From Hydrogenophaga sp. (GTDB taxonomy: Bacteria; Pseudomonadota; Gammaproteobacteria; Burkholderiales; Burkholderiaceae_C), in assembly GCF_030373245.1 (NCBI RefSeq), contig NZ_JAUCZF010000001.1:372001-436000 (forward strand): a DNA stretch of 64,000 nucleotides, written 5' to 3'. Made by a program: the position numbers and the translations under genes. The notes beneath the pieces are model-generated. The model had not been told where the DNA came from. It worked only from the letters and a program-made list of their open reading frames with translations, and ran no database searches. Shown here piece by piece: positions 8,424 to 16,820 of the stretch; position 1 is the stretch's first letter, and each line of letters opens with the position of its first letter.

Positions 8424-9629
8424 TCAGGTCCGGCGGCCACGCAAGCGGTGCAGCCACACCTGGGCAACGACACCGCACAAGGCCAGCACCAGCATCAACA
8501 CCCCGAGGTTGACCGCATCCTCGTGGCTGAACAGGCCCACCGCAAACCCACCCACCGCGCCCATGAGCTGCTGCATCAGCCCGGCCACTGCGGCGGCGGC
8601 TCCAGCCAGGGCTGGCAGCAGGCCGACCGTGCCGGCCAGCGCTGGCGGCACCAGCAAACCATTGCCCAGCCCCATAAAAATCAAGGGCAGGGCAAATGCC
8701 AGCGGGTTGTTCAGGCCGGCCAAGGCCAGCACCACCATGAGAGCGATTCCGCCCACGGTGAGCGACTGGCCCAACCGCATGATGGTGCGCTCATGCAGCC
8801 GGTGCACCAGGTGGGTGGTGATGAAGTTGCCGACGATGTAGGACAGCGGACCGACCATGATGTAGAAGCCCACGCCACCCGGCCCCACGCCATAGCTGCC
8901 CAGCACCACGGGCGCCCCTGCCAGAAAGGCGTAGAAGGTGGCGGTGGTCGCCGACAGGATGACCACATAGCAGATGAAGACCGGCTCGCGCGCCAGCCGC
9001 GCATAGGCCGACAGCATGGCGCGCAGCCAGTGCGGCTGCACCGTGGTGGACTTCTGGTGATCGGGCAGGCCGCGCCAGGCGGCCACGAACAGCGCCACCG
9101 CCAGGATGGCGATCAACACGAAGTTGGCCTGCCAGCCCAGCTGCACATGCAGCTGACCGCCGACCACCGTGGCCAGCGGCGGGCACAGGCCCATGGCCAT
9201 GCCCACGTAGGCCATCACCCGGGTGCGCTGCGGCCCTTCAAACAGGTCCTGCACCAGCGCACGGCCCACCACCATGCCGGCGGCTCCGCCAGCGCCCTGC
9301 AAGATCCGCGCGGCGATCAGCGTGTTGAGGTCCGTCGCCAGGGCGGCCATGACCGAGGCGATGAACGTCAACCCAAGGCCAAACAGCAGCACCCGCTTGC
9401 GCCCCATCCGGTCCGACACCGGGCCGTACACCAGTTGCAGCAGGCCCATCGCCACCACGTAGCCGCTGAAGGTCAGCTGCACCGCCGCCTGGCTGCTGTC
9501 GAACAGGGCTCCCCACTCCTGCATGGACGGCAGGCAGATGGTCATGGTCAGCAGGCCGAAGGCCAGCTGCGCGAGCAGGTTGGCGATCAGCCGGCCGCTG
9601 GCGGCTGGAGGGGACTGGGGTGGTGGCAT
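8424..9629 (-). CDS. MFS multidrug transporter, Bcr/CflA type
   Basis: A 401-residue protein with 12 predicted transmembrane helices. Motif A is GPVSDRMGRKRVL between helices 2 and 3. The motif GGAAGMVVGRALVQDLF, with the helix 4-5 pattern and overall length, fits the drug:H+ antiporter-1 Bcr/CflA group. It is convergent with the peroxidase gene with only seven bases between stops. The exported compound is unknown. Confidence 0.82.
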   Translation of the reverse strand: MPPPQSPPAASGRLIANLLAQLAFGLLTMTICLPSMQEWGALFDSSQAAVQLTFSGYVVAMGLLQLVYGPVSDRMGRKRVLLFGLGLTFIASVMAALATDLNTLIAARILQGAGGAAGMVVGRALVQDLFEGPQRTRVMAYVGMAMGLCPPLATVVGGQLHVQLGWQANFVLIAILAVALFVAAWRGLPDHQKSTTVQPHWLRAMLSAYARLAREPVFICYVVILSATTATFYAFLAGAPVVLGSYGVGPGGVGFYIMVGPLSYIVGNFITTHLVHRLHERTIMRLGQSLTVGGIALMVVLALAGLNNPLAFALPLIFMGLGNGLLVPPALAGTVGLLPALAGAAAAVAGLMQQLMGAVGGFAVGLFSHEDAVNLGVLMLVLALCGVVAQVWLHRLRGRRT

Positions 9630-9891
9630 CAGGAAGCGGTGGTCGTGCGGCTGGTGTGCGCGCTGAGGACTCCACCGTCGAGGCTAACCGCAATCGCAGG
9701 CCGGAGTGTGGCTTGTGGCCGGGGTGCCGCCTGACCTGCCCAGGGCGATCCGATGGCAAACGGATCCGCAGGCCAGCAGCATCAGGCCAGAAATGGTGGG
9801 CAAGCAGGATGCTTTTGTCGTCTTTGCTGGCGCGCTCGGCACCCAACAATGGGAGGCCGTCAGACCTCTCACTTCCCCGCAAGGCCTTCGA

Positions 9892-10707
9892 TTGAACCCG
9901 TCCACCCTCATCGGCATGATCGCCAGCGCGCTGTTCATGGGCGTGATCCTGCTGTTTGCGGCCGACGACCCGGGCAAGTTCGTCGACCTGCCAAGCCTGG
10001 CCATCGTGTTCGGCGGCACCCTGGCAGCCACTTTCCTGAGCTACCCGCTGCGCGAAATCAAGCGGGTGTTGCCCCTGGTGGTGCAGGTCATGCGCCAGGA
10101 GCGGCTGGACAGCGTGCGCGAGATCGAGGAGCTGGTGCGCATGTCGCGCCTGTGGATCGCGGGCGACCTCAGGGCGGTGGAGCGCGCGCTGCCGTCGGTG
10201 AGCAACCCGTTTCTTCGCACTGGTGTGCAGCTCATCATCGACCGCACACCCGAAGATGAAATCGTCGACCTGCTGCAGTGGCGCATCGCCCATCTGCGCT
10301 CGCGCGAAATGGCCGAAGCGGCGATCTTCCGCACCATGGCCAGCTACGCGCCGGCTTTCGGCATGGTGGGCACATTGCTCGGTCTCATCAACCTGATGGA
10401 CCTGGTGGGCGCGGGCGATCTGGGCGCCATCGGGCGCCAGCTGGCGGTGGCGCTGATGACCACCTTCTACGGCGTGCTGCTGGCCAACCTGGTGTTCAAG
10501 CCGGTCGCCGTCAAGCTGGAGCGGCGCACCGAGGAGCGACTGGTCACCATGAACATGGTGCTCGAAGGCATTTCCATGATGTGTGCCGGGCGCAGCCCGT
10601 CGATGATGCGCGAGACCCTGAAAGCCTTTGTCGCCCAGTTCGACGACGAGATGTTCGACGGCGGCATCCACGGCAAACCCGGCGCCAAGATCCGCAAGGC
10701 AGCCTGA
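9892..10707 (+). CDS. MotA-like stator/proton-channel subunit
   Basis: A 271-residue protein of the MotA/PomA/TolQ/ExbB family. It has two N-terminal helices, a cytoplasmic loop with charged residues (about 75-150), then two helices containing YAPAFGMVGTLLGLINLM and FYGVLLANLVFKPVA, the PomA-like signature. I chose the TTG at 9892 because it gives the family's usual N-terminus (NPSTLIGMIASALF). The frame stays open upstream to 9706 without family sequence. The MotB-like gene starts one base after its stop codon. There are no flagellar genes in the window, so this is an orphan stator pair. Confidence 0.78.
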   Translation: MNPSTLIGMIASALFMGVILLFAADDPGKFVDLPSLAIVFGGTLAATFLSYPLREIKRVLPLVVQVMRQERLDSVREIEELVRMSRLWIAGDLRAVERALPSVSNPFLRTGVQLIIDRTPEDEIVDLLQWRIAHLRSREMAEAAIFRTMASYAPAFGMVGTLLGLINLMDLVGAGDLGAIGRQLAVALMTTFYGVLLANLVFKPVAVKLERRTEERLVTMNMVLEGISMMCAGRSPSMMRETLKAFVAQFDDEMFDGGIHGKPGAKIRKAA

Positions 10708-10708
10708 C

Positions 10709-11515
10709 ATGTCGGCCACGCTGAGTGCCGACGGCACCCCAACGCCCGCCGCACCCATGGCCCCCGCGCTCGCGCAGCCCCGCGCCAAGGCTGCAGGCCG
10801 GCGCTTTCGCCGCTGGCACCTGGACACGCCCGCCCCAGCCGAAGAAGAGGGCTGGTTGCTGACCTACCTGGACGTGATCACGCTGATGCTGGTGATGATG
10901 GTGGTCATGCTGTCGCTCGCAGGCCCACCCGACCAGCAGCCAACGCCAGCGACCACGGCACCGGTCGCTATGGCAGCGCCGACAACCGCTGCGGCCAGCG
11001 CCGCCCCCGATGTGCCCGGCATGATCCCCTTGCCCGTGCTCAAGTCCGACGCCGCACCGCGGCAGGAGAGCCCAGCGCAAGGCCTGCCACAACACAGTCT
11101 GGGTAAGGAAGTGCAGGTGACCGAAGACGCGAACGCCGTGCGCTTTCGGCTCAGCAGCGAGTTTCTGTTTGGCCCGGGTGGGGCCGAGCTCACGCAGGCT
11201 GGTTACCCGGTGCTCGACGAGCTGATTCCGGTGCTCAATGCCGACCCCACGCTGCGCTTGGTGATCGAGGGCCACACCGACAACACGCCGATCCAGAACG
11301 CGCGCTTCCCGTCCAACTGGGAACTCTCCACCAGCCGCGCCGCCGCCGTGGCCCGCTACCTGGCCGAACACGGCGTGGCGCCCCAGCGCATCCAGGCCAC
11401 TGGCTTTGCCGACACCCGGCCCCTTGGCGGCAAAGACAACCCGGTGGACCGCCAGGCCAACCGCCGGGTCGATCTGGTGATGGAAAAATCGCAGGTGGCA
11501 CCAGCGCAGCGCTGA
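10709..11515 (+). CDS. MotB-like OmpA-domain stator subunit
   Basis: A 268-residue partner of the preceding MotA-like gene. One transmembrane helix with the channel motif WLLTYLDVITLMLVMMVVML (about residues 48-67) carries the proton-binding Asp. A low-complexity Pro/Ala/Thr linker (about 70-105) follows. The C-terminal OmpA-like peptidoglycan-binding domain has IEGHTDNTPI and the NRRVDL motif. The pair could power flagellar rotation, gliding or another energised envelope process. Context does not decide. Confidence 0.8.
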   Translation: MSATLSADGTPTPAAPMAPALAQPRAKAAGRRFRRWHLDTPAPAEEEGWLLTYLDVITLMLVMMVVMLSLAGPPDQQPTPATTAPVAMAAPTTAAASAAPDVPGMIPLPVLKSDAAPRQESPAQGLPQHSLGKEVQVTEDANAVRFRLSSEFLFGPGGAELTQAGYPVLDELIPVLNADPTLRLVIEGHTDNTPIQNARFPSNWELSTSRAAAVARYLAEHGVAPQRIQATGFADTRPLGGKDNPVDRQANRRVDLVMEKSQVAPAQR

Positions 11516-11573
11516 GGTTCACAAGCCCGCATCACGCGGCCGCGCGCCACCGCTGGCCCGATAAACTGCCGCC

Positions 11574-12047
11574 ATGAGCCGCGCGAAGTACTGGTTGATG
11601 AAATCCGAGCCCGACGAGTGTTCGATCGACGACGCGCTGGCCGCGCCGGGCGCCACCGTGCCCTGGACCGGCGTGCGCAACTACCAGGCCCGCAACTTCA
11701 TGCGCGATGCGATGCAGGTGGGCGACGGCGTGTTGTTCTACCACTCCAGCTGCCCAGAGCCGGGCATCGCTGGCATCGCCGAAGTGGCCTCGGCCACGCG
11801 CCCCGACCCGACCCAGTTCGACCCGGCCTCACCCTACTTCGACCCCAAGTCCCCACCCGACCAGCCACGCTGGCTGCTGCTCGATGTGAAGGCCTTGCGC
11901 AAAACCCGCCTGCTCGGCCTGCCCGAGCTGCGCGCCACGCCCGAGCTGACCGAGATGCTGCTGCTCAAGCGCGGCAACCGGCTCTCGATCACGCCGGTGA
12001 GCGAGGCGCACTGGGATCACATCACCCAGCGGCTGCTGAGCGGCTGA
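11574..12047 (+). CDS. EVE-domain protein
   Basis: A 157-residue single EVE domain (thymocyte nuclear protein 1 / YTH-related fold that binds modified nucleobases). Signatures are YWLMKSEPDE at the N-terminus, WTGVRNYQARNFMRDAM, VGDGVLFYHSSCPEPGIAGIAEV and ITPVSEAHWDHI near the end. It is intact and complete. A degenerate second copy of its central part lies at 18939-19195 fused to a dnaE2 relic. The cellular role is not established; EVE proteins are often linked with modified DNA or RNA. Confidence 0.88.
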   Translation: MSRAKYWLMKSEPDECSIDDALAAPGATVPWTGVRNYQARNFMRDAMQVGDGVLFYHSSCPEPGIAGIAEVASATRPDPTQFDPASPYFDPKSPPDQPRWLLLDVKALRKTRLLGLPELRATPELTEMLLLKRGNRLSITPVSEAHWDHITQRLLSG

Positions 12048-12438
12048 AGCGGGTTCGACGCTCCAGCAGGATCGCAGGGCAGCTAGGGCATGCAGCCGAA
12101 CGGCGGTGGCGAATGCCCAGGCGCGGAGGGCACTCAATCAGGAGGGTCTGCCTGGACTTTGAACGGCTCTTGGCGACCCTGAGCGGGCATCTGGCCAAGT
12201 GCCGCAAAGCCGTCCTTCCGATTGCAGTGTGCAGCCACGAAGAAGATCGGAATCCTTGTTGAACGTCGACACGGCTACTCCCCAGCAAAGCGAAGAGGCA
12301 AACTCAAGAAGACCTATTGGCGTCCAGAGCTGACTGGGCATCGTGAAGGGCGATTTAGGGCAAGTCTTCTGAGACCCAGCGCCCGAGCCTGTCCTGAATT
12401 TTGTGTTTGAGGCATAAACATGACCGACAGGACCAATT
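12048..12438. other. Non-coding spacer with possible IS-end remnant
   Basis: 391 bases without a convincing gene. Base composition is lower in GC than in the neighbours. A stretch at about 12150-12170 (GACTTTGAACGGCTCTTGGC) resembles one at 18676-18695 (GACTTCGACCGCTCCTGGCC), so both relic regions carry the same kind of debris. Just before the chimeric relic, 12385-12415 could be a decayed terminal repeat of an IS256-type element. This is a weak inference. Confidence 0.35.
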
Positions 12439-12684
12439 GTGCCAAGCAAGACGAAGTTGAAGAACGCGGCCAGCGCCGCCAGAAGTGCGGCGCTGCCGAA
12501 GAACTCGAACGAGCTGATTGACCAGTTTGTGACCGGGCCAATGACGGGCAAGGGCGTGGTCAACCGCATCGTGATCGATCTGGCGGTGATGGACGTCACC
12601 ACCGAAGGCCTGAAGCTGGTGGAACTGGCGCCCAAGGTCACGCGCAAATTCGTGCAGTCCAAGACTGGCGTGCCGCCAATCTGA
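12439..12684 (+). pseudogene. Chimeric relic: IS256-type transposase start joined to scoB 3' end
   Basis: An 81-codon frame from a GTG. Residues 1-36 (including ALPKNSNELIDQFVTGPMT) look like the N-terminus of IS256-family transposases. From about residue 36 (GKGVVNRIVIDLAVMDVT, then GLKLVELAP) it matches the C-terminus of 3-oxoacid/acetate CoA-transferase subunit B. The join falls at a shared MTGKG-like sequence, which suggests deletion through short homology. The catalytic parts of both parent proteins are missing, so I treat it as a relic, although the frame is open and could be translated. Confidence 0.6.
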
Positions 12685-12702
12685 CGCACTGGACCGCCCA
12701 AC

Positions 12703-12732
12703 AAAAAAACGGCCCTCAGGGGCAGTCTTTTT
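12703..12732. terminator. Possible bidirectional terminator
   Basis: An A-tract (AAAAAAAC), a short stem GCCC-TCAG-GGGC and then CTTTTT, 18 bases after the chimeric relic. The stem is short, so efficiency is uncertain. Confidence 0.45.
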
Positions 12733-13048
12733 CGTCTGGAGCGGGTGAGGGGAATTGATGAAACCCTGCAGGTCCCACTCTTCTTGGTGCTTCACCGCCG
12801 GGCCCGTCCCATGCCTGGAATAACAGCGACATTGCCGCTGCCGCCGTGGCTGTTGGGCCCAGTGGGCGGCTCAAGGCCCTCAACGAGGGCGTTGCGGCCA
12901 GGGCGAGAGCGGATTCCCTGCATTGCCTGGGGGTGACGAAGGGCGGGGCTACCCGCTGCCCCGGGCGCCAGAGCCAGTGCATGGCCTGGCTTGGAAAGGC
13001 CCAGCTTGGCGTTGCCTGCCGCAGCGACGGGGTCCAACACCTTCGGCG
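12733..13048. other. Long untranslated/intergenic region before the GT2 gene
   Basis: About 316 bases with no recognisable gene on either strand. Open frames across it have no family sequence and no ribosome binding sites. It ends at the ECF-type promoter at 13049-13078. Confidence 0.5.
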
Positions 13049-13078
13049 GGAATAAATGGCATTCCCACGCGTTGTCGT
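13049..13078 (+). promoter_or_regulatory. ECF-sigma-type promoter of the exopolysaccharide GT2 gene
   Basis: GGAAT, 16 bases, then CGTTGTCGT. This 30-base block is identical at 24 positions to 16567-16596, which lies before the second unit of the same locus. A GGAA(T/C)-N16/17-CGTT layout is what many extracytoplasmic-function sigma factors use. The start codon of the GT2 gene is about 110 bases downstream. The sigma factor itself is not in the window. Confidence 0.6.
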
Positions 13079-13189
13079 CGTACAGCACAGCCGGACACAC
13101 CGGCCGCGTCGCTGCCACGCCAGCCAAAGGATGCCCCATGCGATTGCCCTGCCACCCGACCGCGATCTCGGTCACGAGCCTTGTCCACC

Positions 13190-14998
13190 ATGGCTGAGCG
13201 GAACCACGACGACGTCAGCACCGTCACGCTGGACATCTCGCCCGGGCCCATGCTGCGGACACCGCAGCGCAGCGTGGGCAGCACCGCTGCCGCAGCGCCC
13301 AGGTCGCGCCTGAGGTGGTGGTGGCCGGCGGGTGCTGCGGCCATGTGCTATGGGGGTCTTTTTGTTCATCAGATGGCGATCGGAACGACCGGCCAGGCGC
13401 TCGATTCGCCAGGTTCTTGGGGCTTGGCCCTGCTGCTGCACCTGCCCTATCTGCTGATCCTGGTGATGCTGGCCTTCGGTCTGCTGGAGCGGATCGGGTT
13501 TTACTGGCGGGGAAGAACCCCTCACCCTTCTGGCCGGCTGCCGATGCACCTGCCCAAGGTGTGCATCCAGTTGCCGATGTTCAATGAGCATGCAGTCGCC
13601 AGCCGCATCATCGAGGCCGCAGCAGCCATCCGATGGCCCCGGGAACTGCTGGTCATCCAGGTTCTGGACGACTCGACCGACGAGGCAACCCGCAAAATGG
13701 TGCTGGGTGTCTGCGCCCGTGTGCGAGAGCGCACCGGTATCAGCTGCACCTGGATCCACCGGCCCATCCGCACCGGCTACAAGGCTGGCGCACTGGAGCA
13801 CGGGCGCCAGGAGACCGATGCCGAGTTCATCGCCATCTTCGACGCCGACTTCGTGCCGCCGCCGGACTACCTGGAGCGTGCGCTGCCGCACTTCTACGAC
13901 GCCGCAGGCCGCGGCATTCCCAGCCTGGCGCTGGTGCAGGCCCAATGGGGCCATCTCAACGACGACGAGTCGCTGCTCACCGGTGCGCAGGCGCTCTGGG
14001 TCGACGACCACCACTCGCTGCAGCAGTCCTGGCGTTCCGCCAACATTGACTGGGTCAACTTCACCGGCACCGCAGGCGTCTGGCGCGCCTCGGCGATCGA
14101 AGCGGTGGGCGGCTGGCGCTCAGCCAGTCTGGTCGAAGACTGCGAACTCAGCGTGCGCGCCCTGCTGCACGGCTACCGCAGCCGCTTCATCCGGCAGCTG
14201 GCGGTACCAGCGGAGCTGCCGCAGACCCTGGCCGCGTACCGCCTGCAGCAGAAGCGATGGACGCAGGGCTGGGCGCAGCTGCAGCGATTGCATCTTCGCG
14301 GCCTGGTCTTCGACTACCGGACCCACTGGGCACGCAAGGCCTTTCTGGTCTATCTGGCCTGCATCTCCTGGCAATGGCCTTTGTGGACCGCCTGGATCGC
14401 AGTGCTGCCCTTCCTGATGGCCAAGGGTCTGTGGTTGGGCTCCTACGGCACCGAGGCCGCGCTGCTGGCCTATCTGGTGCCACCACTGCTGTTCGCCTTG
14501 CTGGCGGGCGTGTTGGCCACGGCAGAGACACGCCATGGCCAAGGTTCCAATCGTGGCAGCTTTGCGCGCCGCTGCGCCAGACTGGTTCCCTATCTGATCA
14601 TCAACACCGGCATGGTGCCGCACCACTTCTGCGCGTTTCTGGAAGGCCTGTTCGGCCCGATGCACGCCGAGTTTGAGCGAACGCCCAAGACCGCGAGCGC
14701 CACGGCCGCCGACGGAACGACTGGCCCCACCGCGAAACCGAAAGAGGCGGGCCCGGCAAGCGCGCCAGCACCAGCCGCTTCGCGCTCGAAATCGACACGG
14801 ATGGCCTACCTGACGACCGAGGTCACCCTGTGCGCCGCGCAGGGCGGCTGGATCGTCTACTTCATCAGCCAGGGCATGAACCTGGCAGTGATGGGCGCTG
14901 CCTGGGTGCTGGCCTGCGTCGTGGGCCTGCGCTTGGCACCCGCCGCGTCCGCCTTGCTCCAGCGCCGCCAGCGCACCACGACGGAGCTGCAGTCATGA
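13190..14998 (+). CDS. Processive family-2 glycosyltransferase (cellulose/mannan-synthase-like)
   Basis: A 602-residue integral membrane polymerising GT2. Helices at about residues 43-60 and 77-104 precede the catalytic domain. D,D,D,QxxRW motifs are DDSTD (160-164), DAD (218-220), VED (315-317) and QQKRW (353-357). At least four more helices follow (about 370-440, 540-590). A low-complexity Thr/Ala/Pro/Lys segment lies at about 495-525. Overall it resembles CslA/mannan-synthase and cellulose-synthase-like proteins that make and extrude a beta-linked polymer from a nucleotide sugar. The next gene overlaps by ATGA, and a GDP-mannose pyrophosphorylase gene lies 1.8 kb downstream, which favours GDP-mannose as donor (inference). 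The ATG at 13190 has no strong ribosome binding site. Confidence 0.82.
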   Translation: MAERNHDDVSTVTLDISPGPMLRTPQRSVGSTAAAAPRSRLRWWWPAGAAAMCYGGLFVHQMAIGTTGQALDSPGSWGLALLLHLPYLLILVMLAFGLLERIGFYWRGRTPHPSGRLPMHLPKVCIQLPMFNEHAVASRIIEAAAAIRWPRELLVIQVLDDSTDEATRKMVLGVCARVRERTGISCTWIHRPIRTGYKAGALEHGRQETDAEFIAIFDADFVPPPDYLERALPHFYDAAGRGIPSLALVQAQWGHLNDDESLLTGAQALWVDDHHSLQQSWRSANIDWVNFTGTAGVWRASAIEAVGGWRSASLVEDCELSVRALLHGYRSRFIRQLAVPAELPQTLAAYRLQQKRWTQGWAQLQRLHLRGLVFDYRTHWARKAFLVYLACISWQWPLWTAWIAVLPFLMAKGLWLGSYGTEAALLAYLVPPLLFALLAGVLATAETRHGQGSNRGSFARRCARLVPYLIINTGMVPHHFCAFLEGLFGPMHAEFERTPKTASATAADGTTGPTAKPKEAGPASAPAPAASRSKSTRMAYLTTEVTLCAAQGGWIVYFISQGMNLAVMGAAWVLACVVGLRLAPAASALLQRRQRTTTELQS

Positions 14999-16518
14999 AG
15001 CGCCTGTTTCGACACCTTTGTGCACTGTGCTGCGGCGCGTTGCTGGGAGCGTGGGCACCCGCACAGGCTGCCGATGCGGCCGACCGGGCGGCACAACAAG
15101 CGCGTGAGGCTGCGCGCGCCGACCGCCATGCCGACGCCATCGCGGCCTTCGGGCGCGCCGTGCAAGCGGCGCCGCACCGCCGACCAGAGTGGTTGCAGGA
15201 ATGGGCAGACCAGCACACCTGGGCCGGCCAACTCGATGAGGCCATCGCGCTGTACCGCGAAGCCGGGGCCACGCAGGACCCGGTGGCGCAGTACCGTGCG
15301 CGGCTGGGAATGGCGCGCGCGCTGTCGTGGGCTGGCCGGCAATCGCTGGCCCTGGCGCAGTACGAGGCTCTGCTTCGTGACTTGCCGCTCGACGCAGAGG
15401 CGCGCCGTGGCGTGGGCCGCGTCCAGAGTTGGCGCGGCCGCCACCGCGAAGCGGCGGCCCTGATGCAGGAGTACCTCCAGGATCACCCGCACGACCGCGA
15501 GGCGACTGTGATCTTGGCCGAGTCGCTTTCCTGGATGGGCCGGGCCGACCGCGCCCAGAGCGTGCTGCGCGCGCAACTGGCGGCCGATGCCGACGACGCA
15601 CGCGCAGCCAAGCTTCTGAAGCAGCTGGAAAACGACTCGCGGCAACAAACCACGTTCGACTGGCGCGAGTTCGACCAGTCCGACCGCCTGCGCATCCGAG
15701 ACCTCTCGCTGGCCACACAACACCCGGTGGCACTGGGGCGCGGCCACGTCGGTTTGCACCTGCGCACCACCCGCTTCGTTCCGACCGCCGGAACGGTGAG
15801 CCGCATCGATGTGGTCCGCCCCAGTGCCCAAGCCCGCTGGCGGTTGAACGATGACCTGGAATGGAACGGCCGCGCAGGACTCGACCTGATCGACACCACC
15901 GGCAGCACCGGCGACCACAGCCGCCTGGTGCACGACACCTACCTGACCTGGTGGCCCAGCGATCTCCTGCGCCTGGACCTGGGCTCCTCGCGCTGGACCT
16001 TCGACAGCGAGGAGACGCTGAGAAAGGGGCTCACTGCCACGCAGATCAAGCTGTCGGCCGACCTGTTGCCAGACGAACTGACGCGCTGGACCGTGCGCGT
16101 GCACAGCTCACGCCTGTCAGACAGCAATCGCGGTGACGGCTGGCAGTTCGAGGCAGAGCGCCGTGTGCGGGACGTGCCGCGCGTTCATGTCGGCTACCGC
16201 CACAACCGCTATGGCTTCAGCCTGCCCGGCCAGAGCGGCTACTTCAACCCGGCAGACTACCGGTCTGACGAGCTCACGCTGCAAGCGTCGGGCCGGCTAC
16301 CCACAGGCCTGCGGTGGCAGCTGGGCTGGGCCACGGGGCTGGAAAAGTCCCGGCCTGGCGACGAGAGGCCGATACGCAGCGCCAACGCCAGACTGACCTG
16401 GGAAGTCAGCACGCAGCTGGCCATCGAAGCGGCGTATGACCACTCCACCTCCCGAACCCTGTCCGACGGGGGCTTCAGTCGGGGGATCGCCCGCCTCACG
16501 CTGCAATACAGGCACTAG
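14995..16518 (+). CDS. TPR plus outer-membrane beta-barrel protein (YaiO-like)
   Basis: A 507-residue exported protein. A signal peptide (cleavage near AQA, residue 25) is followed by about four to five TPR-like helical repeats (30-215), then a beta-strand-rich region (230-507) ending in an aromatic outer-membrane terminus (LTLQYRH). This layout (TPR scaffold plus YaiO-type barrel) is common in loci secreting exopolysaccharides, where the protein forms the periplasmic scaffold and outer-membrane channel. It overlaps the GT2 gene by four bases (ATGA), so synthesis and export are coupled. Confidence 0.75.
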   Translation: MKRLFRHLCALCCGALLGAWAPAQAADAADRAAQQAREAARADRHADAIAAFGRAVQAAPHRRPEWLQEWADQHTWAGQLDEAIALYREAGATQDPVAQYRARLGMARALSWAGRQSLALAQYEALLRDLPLDAEARRGVGRVQSWRGRHREAAALMQEYLQDHPHDREATVILAESLSWMGRADRAQSVLRAQLAADADDARAAKLLKQLENDSRQQTTFDWREFDQSDRLRIRDLSLATQHPVALGRGHVGLHLRTTRFVPTAGTVSRIDVVRPSAQARWRLNDDLEWNGRAGLDLIDTTGSTGDHSRLVHDTYLTWWPSDLLRLDLGSSRWTFDSEETLRKGLTATQIKLSADLLPDELTRWTVRVHSSRLSDSNRGDGWQFEAERRVRDVPRVHVGYRHNRYGFSLPGQSGYFNPADYRSDELTLQASGRLPTGLRWQLGWATGLEKSRPGDERPIRSANARLTWEVSTQLAIEAAYDHSTSRTLSDGGFSRGIARLTLQYRH

Positions 16519-16566
16519 CAGGCCAAAGGCACGCGGGTCGATGCGACAGGTGGTCACACATCGCGT

Positions 16567-16596
16567 GGAATACATGCCCTCTCCAGGCGTTGTCGT
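16567..16596 (+). promoter_or_regulatory. Second ECF-sigma-type promoter, upstream of the leader ORF and manC-like gene
   Basis: GGAAT-N16-CGTTGTCGT, matching the element at 13049-13078 at 24 of 30 positions, including an exact GGAATA and an exact GCGTTGTCGT. It starts 48 bases after the beta-barrel gene and lies about 60 bases before the leader ORF start. Confidence 0.6.
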
Positions 16597-16655
16597 TACA
16601 GAGCGAAGCCAGTCCCCTCTGCCAGCTCACTGCGTCGCCACCTTCAGGAGGACCC

Positions 16656-16820
16656 ATGTCATTGACCCCAAGCGAGACAGCCCAGACCAGCGCGGCGTCC
16701 CACACCGCCATATCGGCCCGCAACACGCCTTCAACAGCAGAGCGCAAGGAACCCGCTGCGCCACCAGACGCGCCGACCGAGCGCTGGCAATCGTTCAACC
16801 CCAACGGATACTCGACATGA
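16656..16820 (+). CDS. 54-residue leader ORF coupled to the manC-like gene
   Basis: A short ORF with one of the better ribosome binding sites of the window (AGGAGGACCC then ATG). Its stop overlaps the start of the manC-like gene (ATGA). The peptide is Ser/Thr/Ala/Pro-rich, has no transmembrane helix and no recognised domain. It ends WQSFNPNGYST. It may be a real small protein or a translational-coupling leader that delivers ribosomes to manC, whose own start has no separate binding site. Confidence 0.5.
   Translation: MSLTPSETAQTSAASHTAISARNTPSTAERKEPAAPPDAPTERWQSFNPNGYST

Noticed and set aside
13049-13078. Sigma-54 promoter (GG/GC type) at the exopolysaccharide gene
   Set aside because: The TGGCA and TTG blocks are spaced too far apart for the -24/-12 pattern; the GGAAT-N16-CGTT reading is also shared with the second copy.
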